Origin: an uncultured Clostridium sp. | GTDB taxonomy: Bacteria > Bacillota > Clostridia > Clostridiales > Clostridiaceae | NCBI GenBank assembly: GCA_900547475.1 | Contig: URGW01000001.1 | Location: forward strand, 163,306 to 227,305 | Direction: 5' to 3' | DNA length: 64,000 nucleotides | Shown here: positions 24,256-34,429 of the stretch, one piece after another | Position numbering within the stretch: position 1 is the stretch's first letter | How the letters are laid out: every line of letters starts with the position of its first letter | The notes under the pieces: model-generated | The model's input: only the letters and a program-made list of their open reading frames with translations | Databases searched by the model: none | Told to the model about the DNA's origin: nothing | Program-made: the position numbers and the translations under genes

Positions 24256-25641
24256 CTATTCTTCTTTATAACATATAATAGGAGTTCCTGGCTCTATATT
24301 TTCATATATCTTTTTAGCCAAATATTCAGGTGCATTTACACATCCATGACTTCCATCAGACTTATAAATACTTCCTCCAAAAGACCCTCTCCAACTTGCA
24401 TCATGTATCCCAATATTACAGTTAAATGGCATCCAATACTTAACATTTGAGCTATATCCAGCACCTTTTAATGTTGCGTCTTTCTGTTTATAATTTAATA
24501 TATAAGTACCTTGTGGTGTTGCATTCCCCATACTTACATTTCCTGTTACAACATCTCCTTGTGCAATTAATTCTCCATTTTTATAAAACCATAAATATTG
24601 ATTAGTCAAATTTATTTCTATATAAGTTTTACCAATATCATTTTCTCTAGTTCCCCATGCTTTTTGTATATATATTGGTTGCTTTTTTATAGTTTCACCA
24701 GTTTTTATATTCTTAATTAATTCATCAAACTCTTTACTTTTATCAATTTTCCATCCATAATTTCCACCTACTACCTCTACAGTTTTTCCAGTAGTAGTTT
24801 TAAAATTACGCGTCTTTCCATAAGTATCATATTTTACACTTAAATCATTTAAATATTCTTTAATCTTATTTTCATTAAGTATGACATTCATAAATTGATC
24901 TACCTCTAGCCACTCATTAATAATACTTCCATCTAAAATCTCTACTTCATTATCAAAATTATAATATACTCTAGTAGATACAAATGTATTTAATTGCTTT
25001 TGAGCTTCTATAACCTGTTCACTTTTTGATGTAAAGTCTGGATTTTCATAAGCATTTATTTCTTCTAAATTAATAAATTCTCTTCCTATTAAAACAGAAT
25101 TTAATATATAAGCATGTAAATAATCTTTATTAACTTTATTTCCATACACTTCTTTGATTATATCATATTCCATACCATTATAATAAAAGCAAGCATCTAA
25201 AGGTTCAATAATATTTGCTTTATTAAAACAGGATAATTTATTGAATTCCTCATCAAGCAAACTTTTTTCATATGTATAAACATTATTTATATTATATACA
25301 TTTTGAGTAAATAAAAACTTAGGCCATAAAAATCCATTTTGTTTTTTCTTTAACTCACCTATTTTATCGCTTCCTTTATATTCAAAATTAATTTTATCTC
25401 CTTCAATATATTCTACTACATCATTCCTTTCCCTAATTTCCAAAACGTAATTATAAGATTCATTTACTAATTCAGTATTAGCTTCTTCTATTGTTTTAAA
25501 AGATACATTTACACCATTTATATATGTACCTATAAAAAAGTGATTTTTAAAATAAATAGAAATTAGAAAATATATTATTAGTAAAGTAAAAATAGTACTA
25601 ATTATAATAAATGTTATACTGCTTTTTTTATTTTCAATCAA
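24256..25641 (-). CDS. L,D-transpeptidase with peptidoglycan-binding region
   Basis: Cross-links peptidoglycan (3-3 links) or attaches material to it outside the membrane. One N-terminal membrane anchor (residues about 8-30); a middle region (about 35-330) of the type found with VanW-linked PG_binding_4 domains (FIGTYINGVNVSFKTIEEA and GNYGWKIDKSKEFDELI); then a YkuD domain from about 335: IEINLTNQYLWFYKNGELI, GTYILNYKQKDATL, GIHDASWRGSFGG and the active-site SHGCVNAP with Cys434. 461 aa, usual for clostridial members. Starts at TTG after GGGGGAA. Monocistronic; no terminator seen. Clostridia rely strongly on 3-3 links, and such enzymes tolerate many beta-lactams. Confidence 0.92.
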   Translation of the reverse strand: MIENKKSSITFIIISTIFTLLIIYFLISIYFKNHFFIGTYINGVNVSFKTIEEANTELVNESYNYVLEIRERNDVVEYIEGDKINFEYKGSDKIGELKKKQNGFLWPKFLFTQNVYNINNVYTYEKSLLDEEFNKLSCFNKANIIEPLDACFYYNGMEYDIIKEVYGNKVNKDYLHAYILNSVLIGREFINLEEINAYENPDFTSKSEQVIEAQKQLNTFVSTRVYYNFDNEVEILDGSIINEWLEVDQFMNVILNENKIKEYLNDLSVKYDTYGKTRNFKTTTGKTVEVVGGNYGWKIDKSKEFDELIKNIKTGETIKKQPIYIQKAWGTRENDIGKTYIEINLTNQYLWFYKNGELIAQGDVVTGNVSMGNATPQGTYILNYKQKDATLKGAGYSSNVKYWMPFNCNIGIHDASWRGSFGGSIYKSDGSHGCVNAPEYLAKKIYENIEPGTPIICYKEE

Positions 25642-25816
25642 ACTAGCTATTCCCCCCTATTATTATTCATTAAAATACTTGTACACTCTATTTTATGTAA
25701 TTATTTTATCTTTTAAGACAAAAAAATAATAATGAAATAGATATACTCTTTCATTATTATTTTAAGGAAATATTTTATACTATATTTTCTTTTTATTAAG
25801 TGTTTTATGATATTTA

Positions 25817-26980
25817 TTAAATTAGCTTATCATCTTTTAGTAAATTAAATAATGTTGGATTAAAATTAAATGTTTCAATTAAATTATTAACTTCTTTAAG
25901 AGATTTTTCTCTTTTTTCCTTTGATACATTTGATTTTGAAGCTCTAATTAAAATATTTTTTGGAGAATGTGAAATATCTATAAACTCTAATAATTGAGTC
26001 TTATATCCTGCACATTCTAATAAGTTCGCTCTTACACTATCAGTCATTAAAGCAGCTATTCTTTCTTGAACTATACCATACTTAGTTAATATTGATAATT
26101 CATCCGCTTTCATTTGAGAGTTAAATTCATGTTGACAACATGGTACTGAAAAAATCATTTTACTATTCCATTTAATAGCATTATATAATGCATAATCTGT
26201 TGCAGTATCACAAGCATGTAATGTTATTACCATATCAACCTTATTGTTATACTTAAATCCATTAATATCACCTAATTCAAAGTGAAGATTATCATATTTA
26301 TATCTTTGTGCTATTTCATTACATTTTTTAATTACATCTTCTTTTAAATCTAAGCCAATCATTTTTACATTTATATTTTTTATTTTTACAAAATAATAAT
26401 ATAAAACAAATGTTAAATATGACTTACCACATCCAAAATCTAATATAGTTAACTCTTTATAATCATTTTTCTTTATTTCATCATCAATTATTTCAATAAA
26501 TCTATTTATCTGCTTATATTTATCATATTTAGAGTTAATAACTTTACCTTCTTTAGTAAATACCCCTAAATCTATAAGTGGTTCAATAATCATACCTTCC
26601 TTTAATATATAATTTTTTTCTTTATTATGACCTTTTTTAATAACTTTAGAATTATCACTTTTCTTCTTTCCTAAAAATACTTTTCCTTTTTTAGATATTT
26701 TCATATCATATGTATAATTATCTGACCATGCTGAAAGTTGCTTATAAGCTCCATTTAAACATTCATATACTTTTTCATTAACACTTTCTATATCTATATT
26801 TTCATGAAAAACTTGCTTATCTGTAAATTTTTCTATTTGATAAAATCTACCTTTATTTGCTTCCTTCAAATTAACTGATATTTTATTGTATTTAATTTCC
26901 TTATTAACCTTATTACTTATAACAACCTTTATTATGTTATCCTTAAATATTTCGTCTAATGCTTTTTTTAACTCTTCCAT
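25817..26980 (-). CDS. Class I SAM-dependent methyltransferase (Methyltransf_32-like)
   Basis: 387 aa. SAM-binding motif I is LTILDFGCGKSYLTF at about residues 184-198, motif II is VKMIGLDLKEDVIKKC, and VDMVITLHACDTATDYAL follows. The FSVPCCQHEF sequence, where many methyltransferases have NPPY, is typical of the Methyltransf_32 group (relatives of TRM13/GSTCD-like proteins), which points to RNA as substrate; this is family inference. The N-terminal 150 residues form a separate alpha/beta domain with basic KKGHNKEK linkers. GGTGG precedes the ATG. Stands alone between two terminator-like gaps. Confidence 0.8.
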   Translation of the reverse strand: MEELKKALDEIFKDNIIKVVISNKVNKEIKYNKISVNLKEANKGRFYQIEKFTDKQVFHENIDIESVNEKVYECLNGAYKQLSAWSDNYTYDMKISKKGKVFLGKKKSDNSKVIKKGHNKEKNYILKEGMIIEPLIDLGVFTKEGKVINSKYDKYKQINRFIEIIDDEIKKNDYKELTILDFGCGKSYLTFVLYYYFVKIKNINVKMIGLDLKEDVIKKCNEIAQRYKYDNLHFELGDINGFKYNNKVDMVITLHACDTATDYALYNAIKWNSKMIFSVPCCQHEFNSQMKADELSILTKYGIVQERIAALMTDSVRANLLECAGYKTQLLEFIDISHSPKNILIRASKSNVSKEKREKSLKEVNNLIETFNFNPTLFNLLKDDKLI

Positions 26981-27099
26981 TTACATCCACCTTGTTTATG
27001 AATAATATAATCTAATTTTAATTTATATAATATCATTTTTTCATTATTAATGATATACATTAAATTGAATTATTAAATAATAAATAACTAGTATTAGCC

Positions 27100-27744
27100 T
27101 TATTTTATATTTAGCCCTAATAATCTACTTAAATCCAAAGCTTGCATTGTTGTTACTGTCGCTCCATATATATTAGGAATATCTACATCAATACCTGTAA
27201 TATCACAAGTAGTCAAATCTATTTTCCCTAAAAATGTTTTATTAAAAAATCCGTTAGTTAAATTACAATTTTCAAATATCGTTTTTTCTAATTTAACACC
27301 TTGTAATACAGCTTCAATCATATTACATTCTACAAAGTTTGCACTATTTATTTTGCCAAAAGAAAAATTAGAATATTTTCCTAATATATTTTCAAATAAA
27401 ACATTCTTCAAGTTGCATTCATCAAATCTTGCTCCAATTAATTTACAGTTTATAAATTGAGTCCTATGTATGCTACCACCAATAAATGATACATTAGATA
27501 AATCACAATTTTTAAATATTGTATCTATTAAATCAACTCTTTCAAAACTGCAGTTAATGAAAGTTACATTATTAAATACACATGAATCTATAGTAATACC
27601 TATATCATTCTTACTTTCTATATCAATATTTTCTATAAGCTTATTCTGTATTTTTTCACTATATATAAGTTCATCTCTTATATCTATAACATTTTCCATA
27701 TCATCAATAAATTTAGGACTTTGTATTTTTATTAACTTTGGCAT
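27100..27744 (-). CDS. Pentapeptide-repeat protein
   Basis: 214 aa with tandem A(D/N)LxX-type repeats from about residue 50 to 185: CVFNNVTFINCSFERVDLID, NCDLSNVSFIGG, NCKLIGARFDECNLKNVLFEN, SANFVECNMIEAVLQGVKLEK, NCNLTNGFFNK. These form a square right-handed beta-helix that may mimic DNA, as in Qnr/MfpA gyrase-protecting proteins; whether this one does so is not known. No signal peptide. It starts 53 bp after glpK on the same strand with GAGGAG, and no terminator separates them, so they are probably cotranscribed. AT-rich gap downstream without a clear hairpin. Confidence 0.88.
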   Translation of the reverse strand: MPKLIKIQSPKFIDDMENVIDIRDELIYSEKIQNKLIENIDIESKNDIGITIDSCVFNNVTFINCSFERVDLIDTIFKNCDLSNVSFIGGSIHRTQFINCKLIGARFDECNLKNVLFENILGKYSNFSFGKINSANFVECNMIEAVLQGVKLEKTIFENCNLTNGFFNKTFLGKIDLTTCDITGIDVDIPNIYGATVTTMQALDLSRLLGLNIK

Positions 27745-27797
27745 TAAAATTTCTCCTCACTTTTACATCAGATTATTATTCACACACCAGCTATTAT

Positions 27798-29291
27798 TTA
27801 ATATTCCCAATGTTGTGCTCTACTAACTGCCTTTTTCCATCCATTATATAAAGTTTCTCTACTTTTAGAATCCATTTTTGATTCATATTTCTCTCCAACA
27901 TACCATCTCTTAGATATATCTTCAATACCATTAAAATATCCTACTGCTAACCCTGCCAAATATGCTGCCCCTAGTGCTGTAGTTTCTGTTATTATAGGTT
28001 TACATACTTCAATATTAGTTATATCAGATTGAAATTGCATTAATAATTTATTTTTACTTGCTCCTCCATCAACCTTTAAAGTGTTTATTTTACAGCCTGA
28101 ATCTTCTTCCATAGCATTTATTAAATCTCTCACTTGATAAGCAATAGATTCAAGAGCTGCTCTAATTATATGATTTTTATTCGAACCTCTAGTTAATCCA
28201 AATATGGATCCTCTTGCATACATATCCCAATAAGGTGCCCCAAGTCCAACAAATGCTGGGACTACATAAACTCCACCATTATTTTTTACTTTTTTAGCAA
28301 AGTATTCAGAATCTTGAGCATCAGTTAACATTCCCATCTCATCTCTAAGCCATTGAATTATTGCTCCCCCCATAAAAACAGAACCCTCTAAAGCATAATT
28401 CACCTTACCATTTAATCCTATTGCTATAGTTGTCAAAAGTCCATTTTTACTTTCAACTAACTCATCTCCAGTATTCATTAATAAGAAACATCCTGTTCCA
28501 TATGTATTTTTAGCATCACCTTTATTAAAAGCTGCTTGACCAAAAAGAGCTGCTTGCTGATCTCCTGCTATCCCAGCTATTGGCACCTTAATATTATCTT
28601 TTCCACCTAAATTTACATATCCATATATTTCAGAAGAACTTTTTACTTCCGGCAACATAGATATTGGAATATTAAGCTTTTCTAATATTTTTTTATCCCA
28701 TTTTAACTCTTTAATATTAAAAAGCATAGTTCTTGAGGCATTAGTATAATCGGTTACATGAACTCTGCCATTTGTAAGCTTCCAAAGTAACCATGTATCA
28801 ACTGTCCCAAAAAGCAAATCTCCTTTATCAGCTTTTTCTCTTGCATCTTCTACATTATCTAATATCCATTTAACCTTCGTTGCCGAAAAATATGCATCTA
28901 TTAATAATCCTGTATTTTCTTTAATATACTTATCAAATCCATCACTCTTTAATTTTTCACAAATATCTGCAGTTCTTCTACATTGCCAAACTATAGCATT
29001 ATATATAGGTTCACCGCTTTGTTTGTCCCATACTATTACAGTTTCTCTTTGATTAGTTATACCTATTGCAGATATTTGTTCGGGTTGAATATTAGATTTA
29101 GCTAAAACCTCTTGTAATACACCATATTGAGATGCCCATATATCCATAGGATCATGCTCAACCCATCCTTCTTTAGGATATATCTGTTTAAATTCTTTTT
29201 GTTCTATTCCATATATATTTTGCTCCTTATCAAATATTATAGCTCTTGAGCTTGTAGTGCCCTGATCTAAAGCTAAAATATACTTATCCAT
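27798..29291 (-). CDS. glpK: Glycerol kinase
   Basis: Phosphorylates glycerol to sn-glycerol 3-phosphate for catabolism and lipid synthesis. FGGY-family signatures are complete: ALDQGTTSSRAIIFD at the N-terminus, AIVWQCRRTADIC, FGTVDTWLLWKLTNG, AGIAGDQQAALFGQ, TYGTGCFLLMNTG, and the C-terminal DGGASKNKLLMQFQSD. 497 aa, standard. ATG with AGGAGGTAAGGGG. No glpF, glpD or GlpP antiterminator gene adjoins it. The linked pentapeptide gene is unusual. Regulation by the nearby-encoded HPr is expected in Firmicutes but not visible here. Confidence 0.97.
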   Translation of the reverse strand: MDKYILALDQGTTSSRAIIFDKEQNIYGIEQKEFKQIYPKEGWVEHDPMDIWASQYGVLQEVLAKSNIQPEQISAIGITNQRETVIVWDKQSGEPIYNAIVWQCRRTADICEKLKSDGFDKYIKENTGLLIDAYFSATKVKWILDNVEDAREKADKGDLLFGTVDTWLLWKLTNGRVHVTDYTNASRTMLFNIKELKWDKKILEKLNIPISMLPEVKSSSEIYGYVNLGGKDNIKVPIAGIAGDQQAALFGQAAFNKGDAKNTYGTGCFLLMNTGDELVESKNGLLTTIAIGLNGKVNYALEGSVFMGGAIIQWLRDEMGMLTDAQDSEYFAKKVKNNGGVYVVPAFVGLGAPYWDMYARGSIFGLTRGSNKNHIIRAALESIAYQVRDLINAMEEDSGCKINTLKVDGGASKNKLLMQFQSDITNIEVCKPIITETTALGAAYLAGLAVGYFNGIEDISKRWYVGEKYESKMDSKSRETLYNGWKKAVSRAQHWEY

Positions 29292-29383
29292 CCCCTTACC
29301 TCCTAATTAAATACTAATACTGATAATAATAGCATATTTTAATGCTATTATAAAGATTTTATCATTGTTATTTTATAATAGTA

Positions 29384-29445
29384 AAAGGCTATATTGCTTT
29401 ATTTTATATAACTAAATATTTTTAAAACAAAGTAATATAGCCTTT
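29384..29445 (-). terminator. Terminator of the 159-aa gene
   Basis: 17-bp arms AAAGGCTATATTGCTTT / AAAGTAATATAGCCTTT with one mismatch and a 28-nt AT-rich loop, just past the stop. Confidence 0.75.
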
Positions 29446-29451
29446 AAGATT

Positions 29452-29931
29452 TTATTTTTTTAAGTTATCTAAATTTATATCTAATATATTAATTCCAAAC
29501 TCAAAACATCCATTTATAGTCTTTAATGTGCTAATATCTAACTTATCTAATTTAATCCCATATGTGTCAGTACAATAAGCTTTTATAATCTTTTCAATAT
29601 CTATTGTTAACACTTTATTCTTTAAATTCATTCCTTCTATATCATTTATAGACTTAGTCAAAAGCGCTATGGAACCCTTAACTAACGGATTAGAAGAACT
29701 TTTCCCAGAAATTTTAAAGTTATCAATATCAATATAAATTATATTATTCTTAAAACTAGATATTGTCATTGATGTATCAAAATCAATACTTAATCCCACT
29801 AATTTATAAATTCCACTTGCATTAATCCTATTTCCAAGATCTAACTTTTTAATTATTGTTTTATCCTGTAAAGATATTAAATTTAATATATCATCTTTGG
29901 ATAAATTTAATACTAAATTTTTTAATTTCAT
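29452..29931 (-). CDS. Orphan 159-aa protein, possibly lipid-binding-like
   Basis: Not recognised. No signal peptide or membrane segment. Repeating amphipathic beta strands (SGIYKLVGLSIDF, TMTISSF-like SMTISSF, IIYIDIDNFKISG, NKVLTIDIEKII, FGINILDINL) and many Ile/Asp/Leu residues suggest an extended beta protein such as the DUF2993/LmeA or TULIP-like folds; this is only a visual impression. AAAGGAATG precedes the ATG. Monocistronic with its own terminator, divergent from the DUF2156 gene. Confidence 0.6.
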   Translation of the reverse strand: MKLKNLVLNLSKDDILNLISLQDKTIIKKLDLGNRINASGIYKLVGLSIDFDTSMTISSFKNNIIYIDIDNFKISGKSSSNPLVKGSIALLTKSINDIEGMNLKNKVLTIDIEKIIKAYCTDTYGIKLDKLDISTLKTINGCFEFGINILDINLDNLKK

Positions 29932-30070
29932 TACTTCATTCCTTTAATATTAAAGTTTTATTCATAAAATTATATTCTTTAGTTAAAATTTAATACCTAT
30001 ATTTTTACACATCTTTGTAAAATAAAAATAGAATAAATATATAACTTCATAAACAAAAGGGGATGATAAA

Positions 30071-30955
30071 TTGGAAAACTTTAAAGAGTTAACTCTAAGA
30101 GATAAAGATTTATTCAATAATTATTTAAAAGATTTTAACAATACATCTTATGAATACTCCTTTACCTCTTTATATTTATGGAGGGATTTATGTAAAACTA
30201 AATACTCTATAATAAATAATTGCTTAATAATAAAAAAGGAAACTAATTATGGATCATTTTTTATGATGCCAATAGGTTATAATAAAGCAACACTTCAAGA
30301 GTTAATTCTTAAATTAAAAAAACTACCTACTAATGATAGTATTTACTTGTTAGGTGATATAGAAGATAACTTTATTTATGATTTAAAAACACTAACTAAT
30401 TTCCATTTTAAAATCATTGAAAATAGAGATACTTTCGAATATATCTATTTAACAAACGACTTATTAAACTTAGAAGGTAAAAAATATCATCAAAAGAAAA
30501 ATCATTATAATTCTTTTATAAATTCATATGACTACACAGTTACTTCTATTGATAGTGAAGAAAAAATAAATGACTGCTTAAAATTATTATCAAATTGGCA
30601 CTCAAAAAGAACTTCTCTTTGTGAAGAACTTCAGATAGAAACTAAAGAAATAGCTAACTTGCTTTATAACCTTAATTATCTAAATTTATATTCTATTTGT
30701 GTTTATGTGAAAAATTCTTTAGTTGGTTTTTCAATTGGAGAAATTTTAAATGATATTGCCATAATTCATGTAGAAAGATGTAACATTGATTATAAAGGAA
30801 TCTATGCATTTATAAATAGAGAATTTATAAGAAGAGATTTTTCAAAAACAAAGTATATAAATAGACAAGAAGATTGTGGGTGTGAAGGTTTAAGAAAATC
30901 TAAACTTTCATATAAACCATTATATTTACTAAAAAAATCATTAATAATAATTTAA
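30071..30955 (+). CDS. DUF2156 (phosphatidylglycerol lysyltransferase C-terminal-like) protein
   Basis: 294 aa with the features of the soluble DUF2156 proteins common in clostridia: LTLRDKDLFNNYLKDF at the start, YSFTSLYLWRDLCKTKY (residues about 25-42), a GNAT-like half with KKNHYNSFINSYDY and SIGEILNDIAIIHVERCNIDYKGIYAFINREF, and NRQEDCGCEGLRKSKLSYKP near the end. In MprF the same fold transfers an amino acid from tRNA to lipid; free-standing members probably act as aminoacyl-tRNA-dependent or acyl transferases, but the substrate is unknown. TTG start preceded by AGGGGATG. Ends in a strong hairpin shared with pheT. Confidence 0.88.
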   Translation: MENFKELTLRDKDLFNNYLKDFNNTSYEYSFTSLYLWRDLCKTKYSIINNCLIIKKETNYGSFFMMPIGYNKATLQELILKLKKLPTNDSIYLLGDIEDNFIYDLKTLTNFHFKIIENRDTFEYIYLTNDLLNLEGKKYHQKKNHYNSFINSYDYTVTSIDSEEKINDCLKLLSNWHSKRTSLCEELQIETKEIANLLYNLNYLNLYSICVYVKNSLVGFSIGEILNDIAIIHVERCNIDYKGIYAFINREFIRRDFSKTKYINRQEDCGCEGLRKSKLSYKPLYLLKKSLIII

Positions 30956-30985
30956 AAGAAGCTGAGGGTATCAGCTTCTTTTAAA
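30951..30985. terminator. Bidirectional terminator (DUF2156 gene and pheT)
   Basis: Perfect 15-bp arms TTTAAAAGAAGCTGA / TCAGCTTCTTTTAAA with loop GGGTA, between converging genes. Confidence 0.9.
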
Positions 30986-30993
30986 TATATTTA

Positions 30994-33372
30994 TTATCTT
31001 AAAACAGCACCTAATTTATGCTCTAATGCTTTAAGAATCTTATCATGAACTTTAGATATATCTTTATCTTCTAAAGTTTTCTTTTCATCTCTATATGCAA
31101 TTGCATAAGCTATAGATTTCTTTCCTTCTGGTATTTGAGCCCCTTTATATATATCAAATAATTGAACCTTTTCTACTAAATTTCCACCAGCTTTTCTTAT
31201 TGTTTCTTCTATTTCAGCAACTAATATAGAATCATCACAAAGTAATGCTATATCTCTAGTTACAGCTGGGAACTTTGGTAATGGTTTATAAGTTTTCACT
31301 GTAGTTGAAGCTTCAAATAAAGCATCTAAGTCTAATTCAGCTACATAACAATCTACGCCTATGCCATAATTTTCTGTTACATCTGGATGAACTTCTCCAA
31401 ATACACCAACTTTCTTATTTCTTACCATAAGAGCAGCTGTTTTTCCTGGATGATAGCTTGGATTTTCGCTTTCTCTAACATATTTAGCTTTAACTATTCC
31501 TAATCCATCAATTACATTTTCAACTATTCCTTTAAGATCTAAATAATCACAATCACCATAAATACCTATAGTTAAAACATTCTTTTCTGTAGGTAATTGT
31601 TTTTCATCTTCATTTGGTAAGTATACTCTACCAACTTCAAATAATCTTACATAGTCATTGTTTCTTGAATAGTTTCTTCCTAAAGATTCCATCATTGAAG
31701 GTAATGTAGTTGTTCTCATTACACTATAATCTTCTCCTAGTGGATTCTTTATTTTAACAACATTTCTAAGTTCGCTATCTACTGGTATATTAACCTTGTC
31801 AAATACCTTAGGAGATACAAATGAATAACTAATAGATTGGTTAACACCACTACCTACCATTATCTCTATAACTTTATCTGTTAATAATTCATTTTTATAT
31901 TTTGGTTCTCTTTCTGTTGAAACCTTAAATATAGTAGTAGGAATCTTATCATATCCATAAATTCTAGCAACTTCTTCTGCAATATCTTCTTTTATAGCAA
32001 TATCTATTCTGAATGTTGGAATAGTTATAACTAAATCATCGCCTTCAACATTTGTCTTTAGGTCTAAAGAATCTAATGCTTTTTTCATTTCTTCTTTTGA
32101 GATTTCAGTTCCTAAGAATTTATTTATCCAATTATAATTTACAGTTATAGAACCTTCTTCTTTTATATTGTTATAAACATCTATAGTTCCTTCCATAACT
32201 TCTCCACAGCCTAACTCGCATATTAAAGCACAAGCTCTATCTATTGCAAGTTTAGCTAAGTTTGGATCTATATCTTTATCGAATCTTGAAGAGCTTTCTG
32301 ATCTTAAATTTAACTTTTTAGAACTAACTCTTATGTTAGTACCTTCAAAATTAGCTGATTCAAAGATTACTTCTGTAGTATCATCTTGAATTTCTGAGTT
32401 TAATCCACCCATAATTCCAGCTATAGCTACAGACTTAGAACCATCTTTAATCATTAAAATGCTTGAATCTAACTCTCTTTCTATTTCATCTAAAGTTGTA
32501 AACTTTTCTCCATCTTGAGCTCTTTCAACAACTATAGTCTTACTTTCTATTTGTCTTGCATCAAAAGCATGCATTGGTTGACCTAGCTCTAACATAACAA
32601 AATTAGTTATGTCAACTATATTGTTTATAGGTCTAACCCCTGCTTCTAAAAGTCTTTCTTGCATCCAACCTGGTGATGGCTCAACCTTAACATTTTTAAC
32701 ACCCTTAGCCATGTATCTTCTACATAACTCATCCTTAACTTCAACTTTTAATTCATCATTAATATTTTTTGAAGATTTAACTTCATAGTTGAAATTTGGC
32801 ATTTTATAAGATGTTCCAAGCGTTGCAGCTGTTTCTCTAGCCATTCCTATCATACTTAAACAATCAGGTCTATTAGATGTTATTTCAAAATCTAATATTG
32901 CCTTATTTAATCCTAAGTATTCCTTAATATCCATTCCTAATGGAGCATCAGCTGGTAAAATCATTAATCCATGAACTGGCTCATCTCCAGCAATTCCAAG
33001 TTCTTCTTCAGAACAGAACATACCGTTAGATACTACACCTCTCATTTTACCTTTCTTAATTTCAGTTCCATCAGCTAAAATAGATTTATGAAGAGCAACT
33101 GGTACTATATCTTGTTCCTTCATATTAGTTGCAGCTGTAACGATTTGTATTTCTTCTTCTTGCCCTATATTAACTTGACAAACATTTAATCTATCTGCAT
33201 CTGGGTGCTTTTCTATTTTTGTAATTTTACCAGTAACAACATTTTTTATATTATCACCTTGTATAATAACCTCTTCTAATGCTGATCCTGAAAGAGTTAA
33301 TTTATCTCCTAATGTGTGTGGATCTACGTTTACTTCCGCATAATCCTTTAGCCAATTATATGGTACTTTCAT
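30994..33372 (-). CDS. pheT: Phenylalanyl-tRNA synthetase beta chain
   Basis: Large chain of the (alpha-beta)2 enzyme that charges tRNA-Phe; it carries tRNA contacts and editing. 792 aa, normal. Domain order: N-terminal tRNA-binding OB domain (residues about 40-150, VVTGKITKIEKHPDADRLNVCQV), B3/B4 editing domain (about 210-385, with the family patch GQPMHAFDARQIE and RSESSSRFDKDID), B5 (about 405-475), catalytic-like core, and C-terminal anticodon-binding FDX-ACB domain (about 700-790, KFPAVTRDIALLCDD). It follows pheS by 17 bp with AGGAGG; both are under the T-box. Confidence 0.98.
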   Translation of the reverse strand: MKVPYNWLKDYAEVNVDPHTLGDKLTLSGSALEEVIIQGDNIKNVVTGKITKIEKHPDADRLNVCQVNIGQEEEIQIVTAATNMKEQDIVPVALHKSILADGTEIKKGKMRGVVSNGMFCSEEELGIAGDEPVHGLMILPADAPLGMDIKEYLGLNKAILDFEITSNRPDCLSMIGMARETAATLGTSYKMPNFNYEVKSSKNINDELKVEVKDELCRRYMAKGVKNVKVEPSPGWMQERLLEAGVRPINNIVDITNFVMLELGQPMHAFDARQIESKTIVVERAQDGEKFTTLDEIERELDSSILMIKDGSKSVAIAGIMGGLNSEIQDDTTEVIFESANFEGTNIRVSSKKLNLRSESSSRFDKDIDPNLAKLAIDRACALICELGCGEVMEGTIDVYNNIKEEGSITVNYNWINKFLGTEISKEEMKKALDSLDLKTNVEGDDLVITIPTFRIDIAIKEDIAEEVARIYGYDKIPTTIFKVSTEREPKYKNELLTDKVIEIMVGSGVNQSISYSFVSPKVFDKVNIPVDSELRNVVKIKNPLGEDYSVMRTTTLPSMMESLGRNYSRNNDYVRLFEVGRVYLPNEDEKQLPTEKNVLTIGIYGDCDYLDLKGIVENVIDGLGIVKAKYVRESENPSYHPGKTAALMVRNKKVGVFGEVHPDVTENYGIGVDCYVAELDLDALFEASTTVKTYKPLPKFPAVTRDIALLCDDSILVAEIEETIRKAGGNLVEKVQLFDIYKGAQIPEGKKSIAYAIAYRDEKKTLEDKDISKVHDKILKALEHKLGAVLR

Positions 33373-33389
33373 CTTACTTTACCTCCTAA

Positions 33390-34409
33390 TTAAAATTGAT
33401 TTAAAAATCTCATATCGCTTTCGTATAATGCTCTTATATCATCAATACCATACTTAAGCATAACCATTCTATCTACACCAAATCCAAAAGCAAATCCACT
33501 ATATACTTCTGGATCAATTCCACAATTTCTTAAAACATTTGGATGAACCATTCCACATCCTAATATTTCAATCCAACCGCTTCCTTTACATACTCTACAT
33601 CCTTTTCCTTCACAAACGAAGCAAGTTGCATCCATTTCAGCTGAAGGTTCAGTAAATGGGAAGTGATGTGGTCTAAACTTAGTTACAACCTTATCTCCAA
33701 ACATCTTTTTAGCAAATAATTCTAAAGTACCTTTTAAATCTGCAAAAGTAACTCCTTTATCAATTACTAATCCTTCCATTTGATAGAATATTGGTGAATG
33801 TGTAGCATCTACAGCGTCTGATCTATAAACCTTACCTGGAGATATCATCTTTATTGGAGGTTCTTGATTTTCCATAGTTCTAATTTGAATTGGAGAAGTT
33901 TGAGTTCTTAAAACTATATTATCATTTATATAAAAAGTATCTTGTTCACTTCTTGCTGGATGATCCTTAGGAATATTTAAGGCTTCAAAATTATAATGAT
34001 CTAATTCAACTTCTGGACCATCCTCTACAGTGAATCCCATTGAAATAAATATTTCTTTCATACTTTCTAAAGTTAAATCTAAAGGATGTCTCTTACCAAT
34101 AACCTTTCTTTTTCCTGGAAGAGATATATCAATAACTTCACTTGCAAGTTTAGCATTTTTTTCTCTTTCCTTTATTTCTTTTACAGCTTCCTCTAGTTTC
34201 TCTTCAACTTCGCTTTTGGCTTCATTAACTAATTTACCAACTACTGGTCTTTCTTCTGGACTTAATGCTCCCATTCCTCTTAATATTGTAGTAAGCTCAC
34301 CTTTTTTCCCAAGGTATTTTACTCTTATTTCTTCTAATGCTCCACTATTTTCCGCAGCAGATATTTCATTAAAAGCAGCTTCTTTAATTGCTAATAACTT
34401 TTCTTGCAT
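33390..34409 (-). CDS. pheS: Phenylalanyl-tRNA synthetase alpha chain
   Basis: Catalytic chain. Class II motifs are visible: motif 1 region GFTVEDGPEVELDHYNFEALN, motif 2 LRTQTSPIQIRTM then KVYRSDAVDATHSPIFYQMEG, and motif 3 GFAFGFGVDRMVMLKYGI near the end. HHFPFTEPSAEMD and the CFVCEGKGCRVCKGSGW zinc-type loop are typical of bacterial PheS. The N-terminal 90 residues form the coiled coil that contacts tRNA. 339 aa, standard. AAGGGAG precedes the ATG. First gene after the T-box leader. Confidence 0.98.
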   Translation of the reverse strand: MQEKLLAIKEAAFNEISAAENSGALEEIRVKYLGKKGELTTILRGMGALSPEERPVVGKLVNEAKSEVEEKLEEAVKEIKEREKNAKLASEVIDISLPGKRKVIGKRHPLDLTLESMKEIFISMGFTVEDGPEVELDHYNFEALNIPKDHPARSEQDTFYINDNIVLRTQTSPIQIRTMENQEPPIKMISPGKVYRSDAVDATHSPIFYQMEGLVIDKGVTFADLKGTLELFAKKMFGDKVVTKFRPHHFPFTEPSAEMDATCFVCEGKGCRVCKGSGWIEILGCGMVHPNVLRNCGIDPEVYSGFAFGFGVDRMVMLKYGIDDIRALYESDMRFLNQF

Positions 34410-34429
34410 TTTTATTCTCCCTTCTTATT

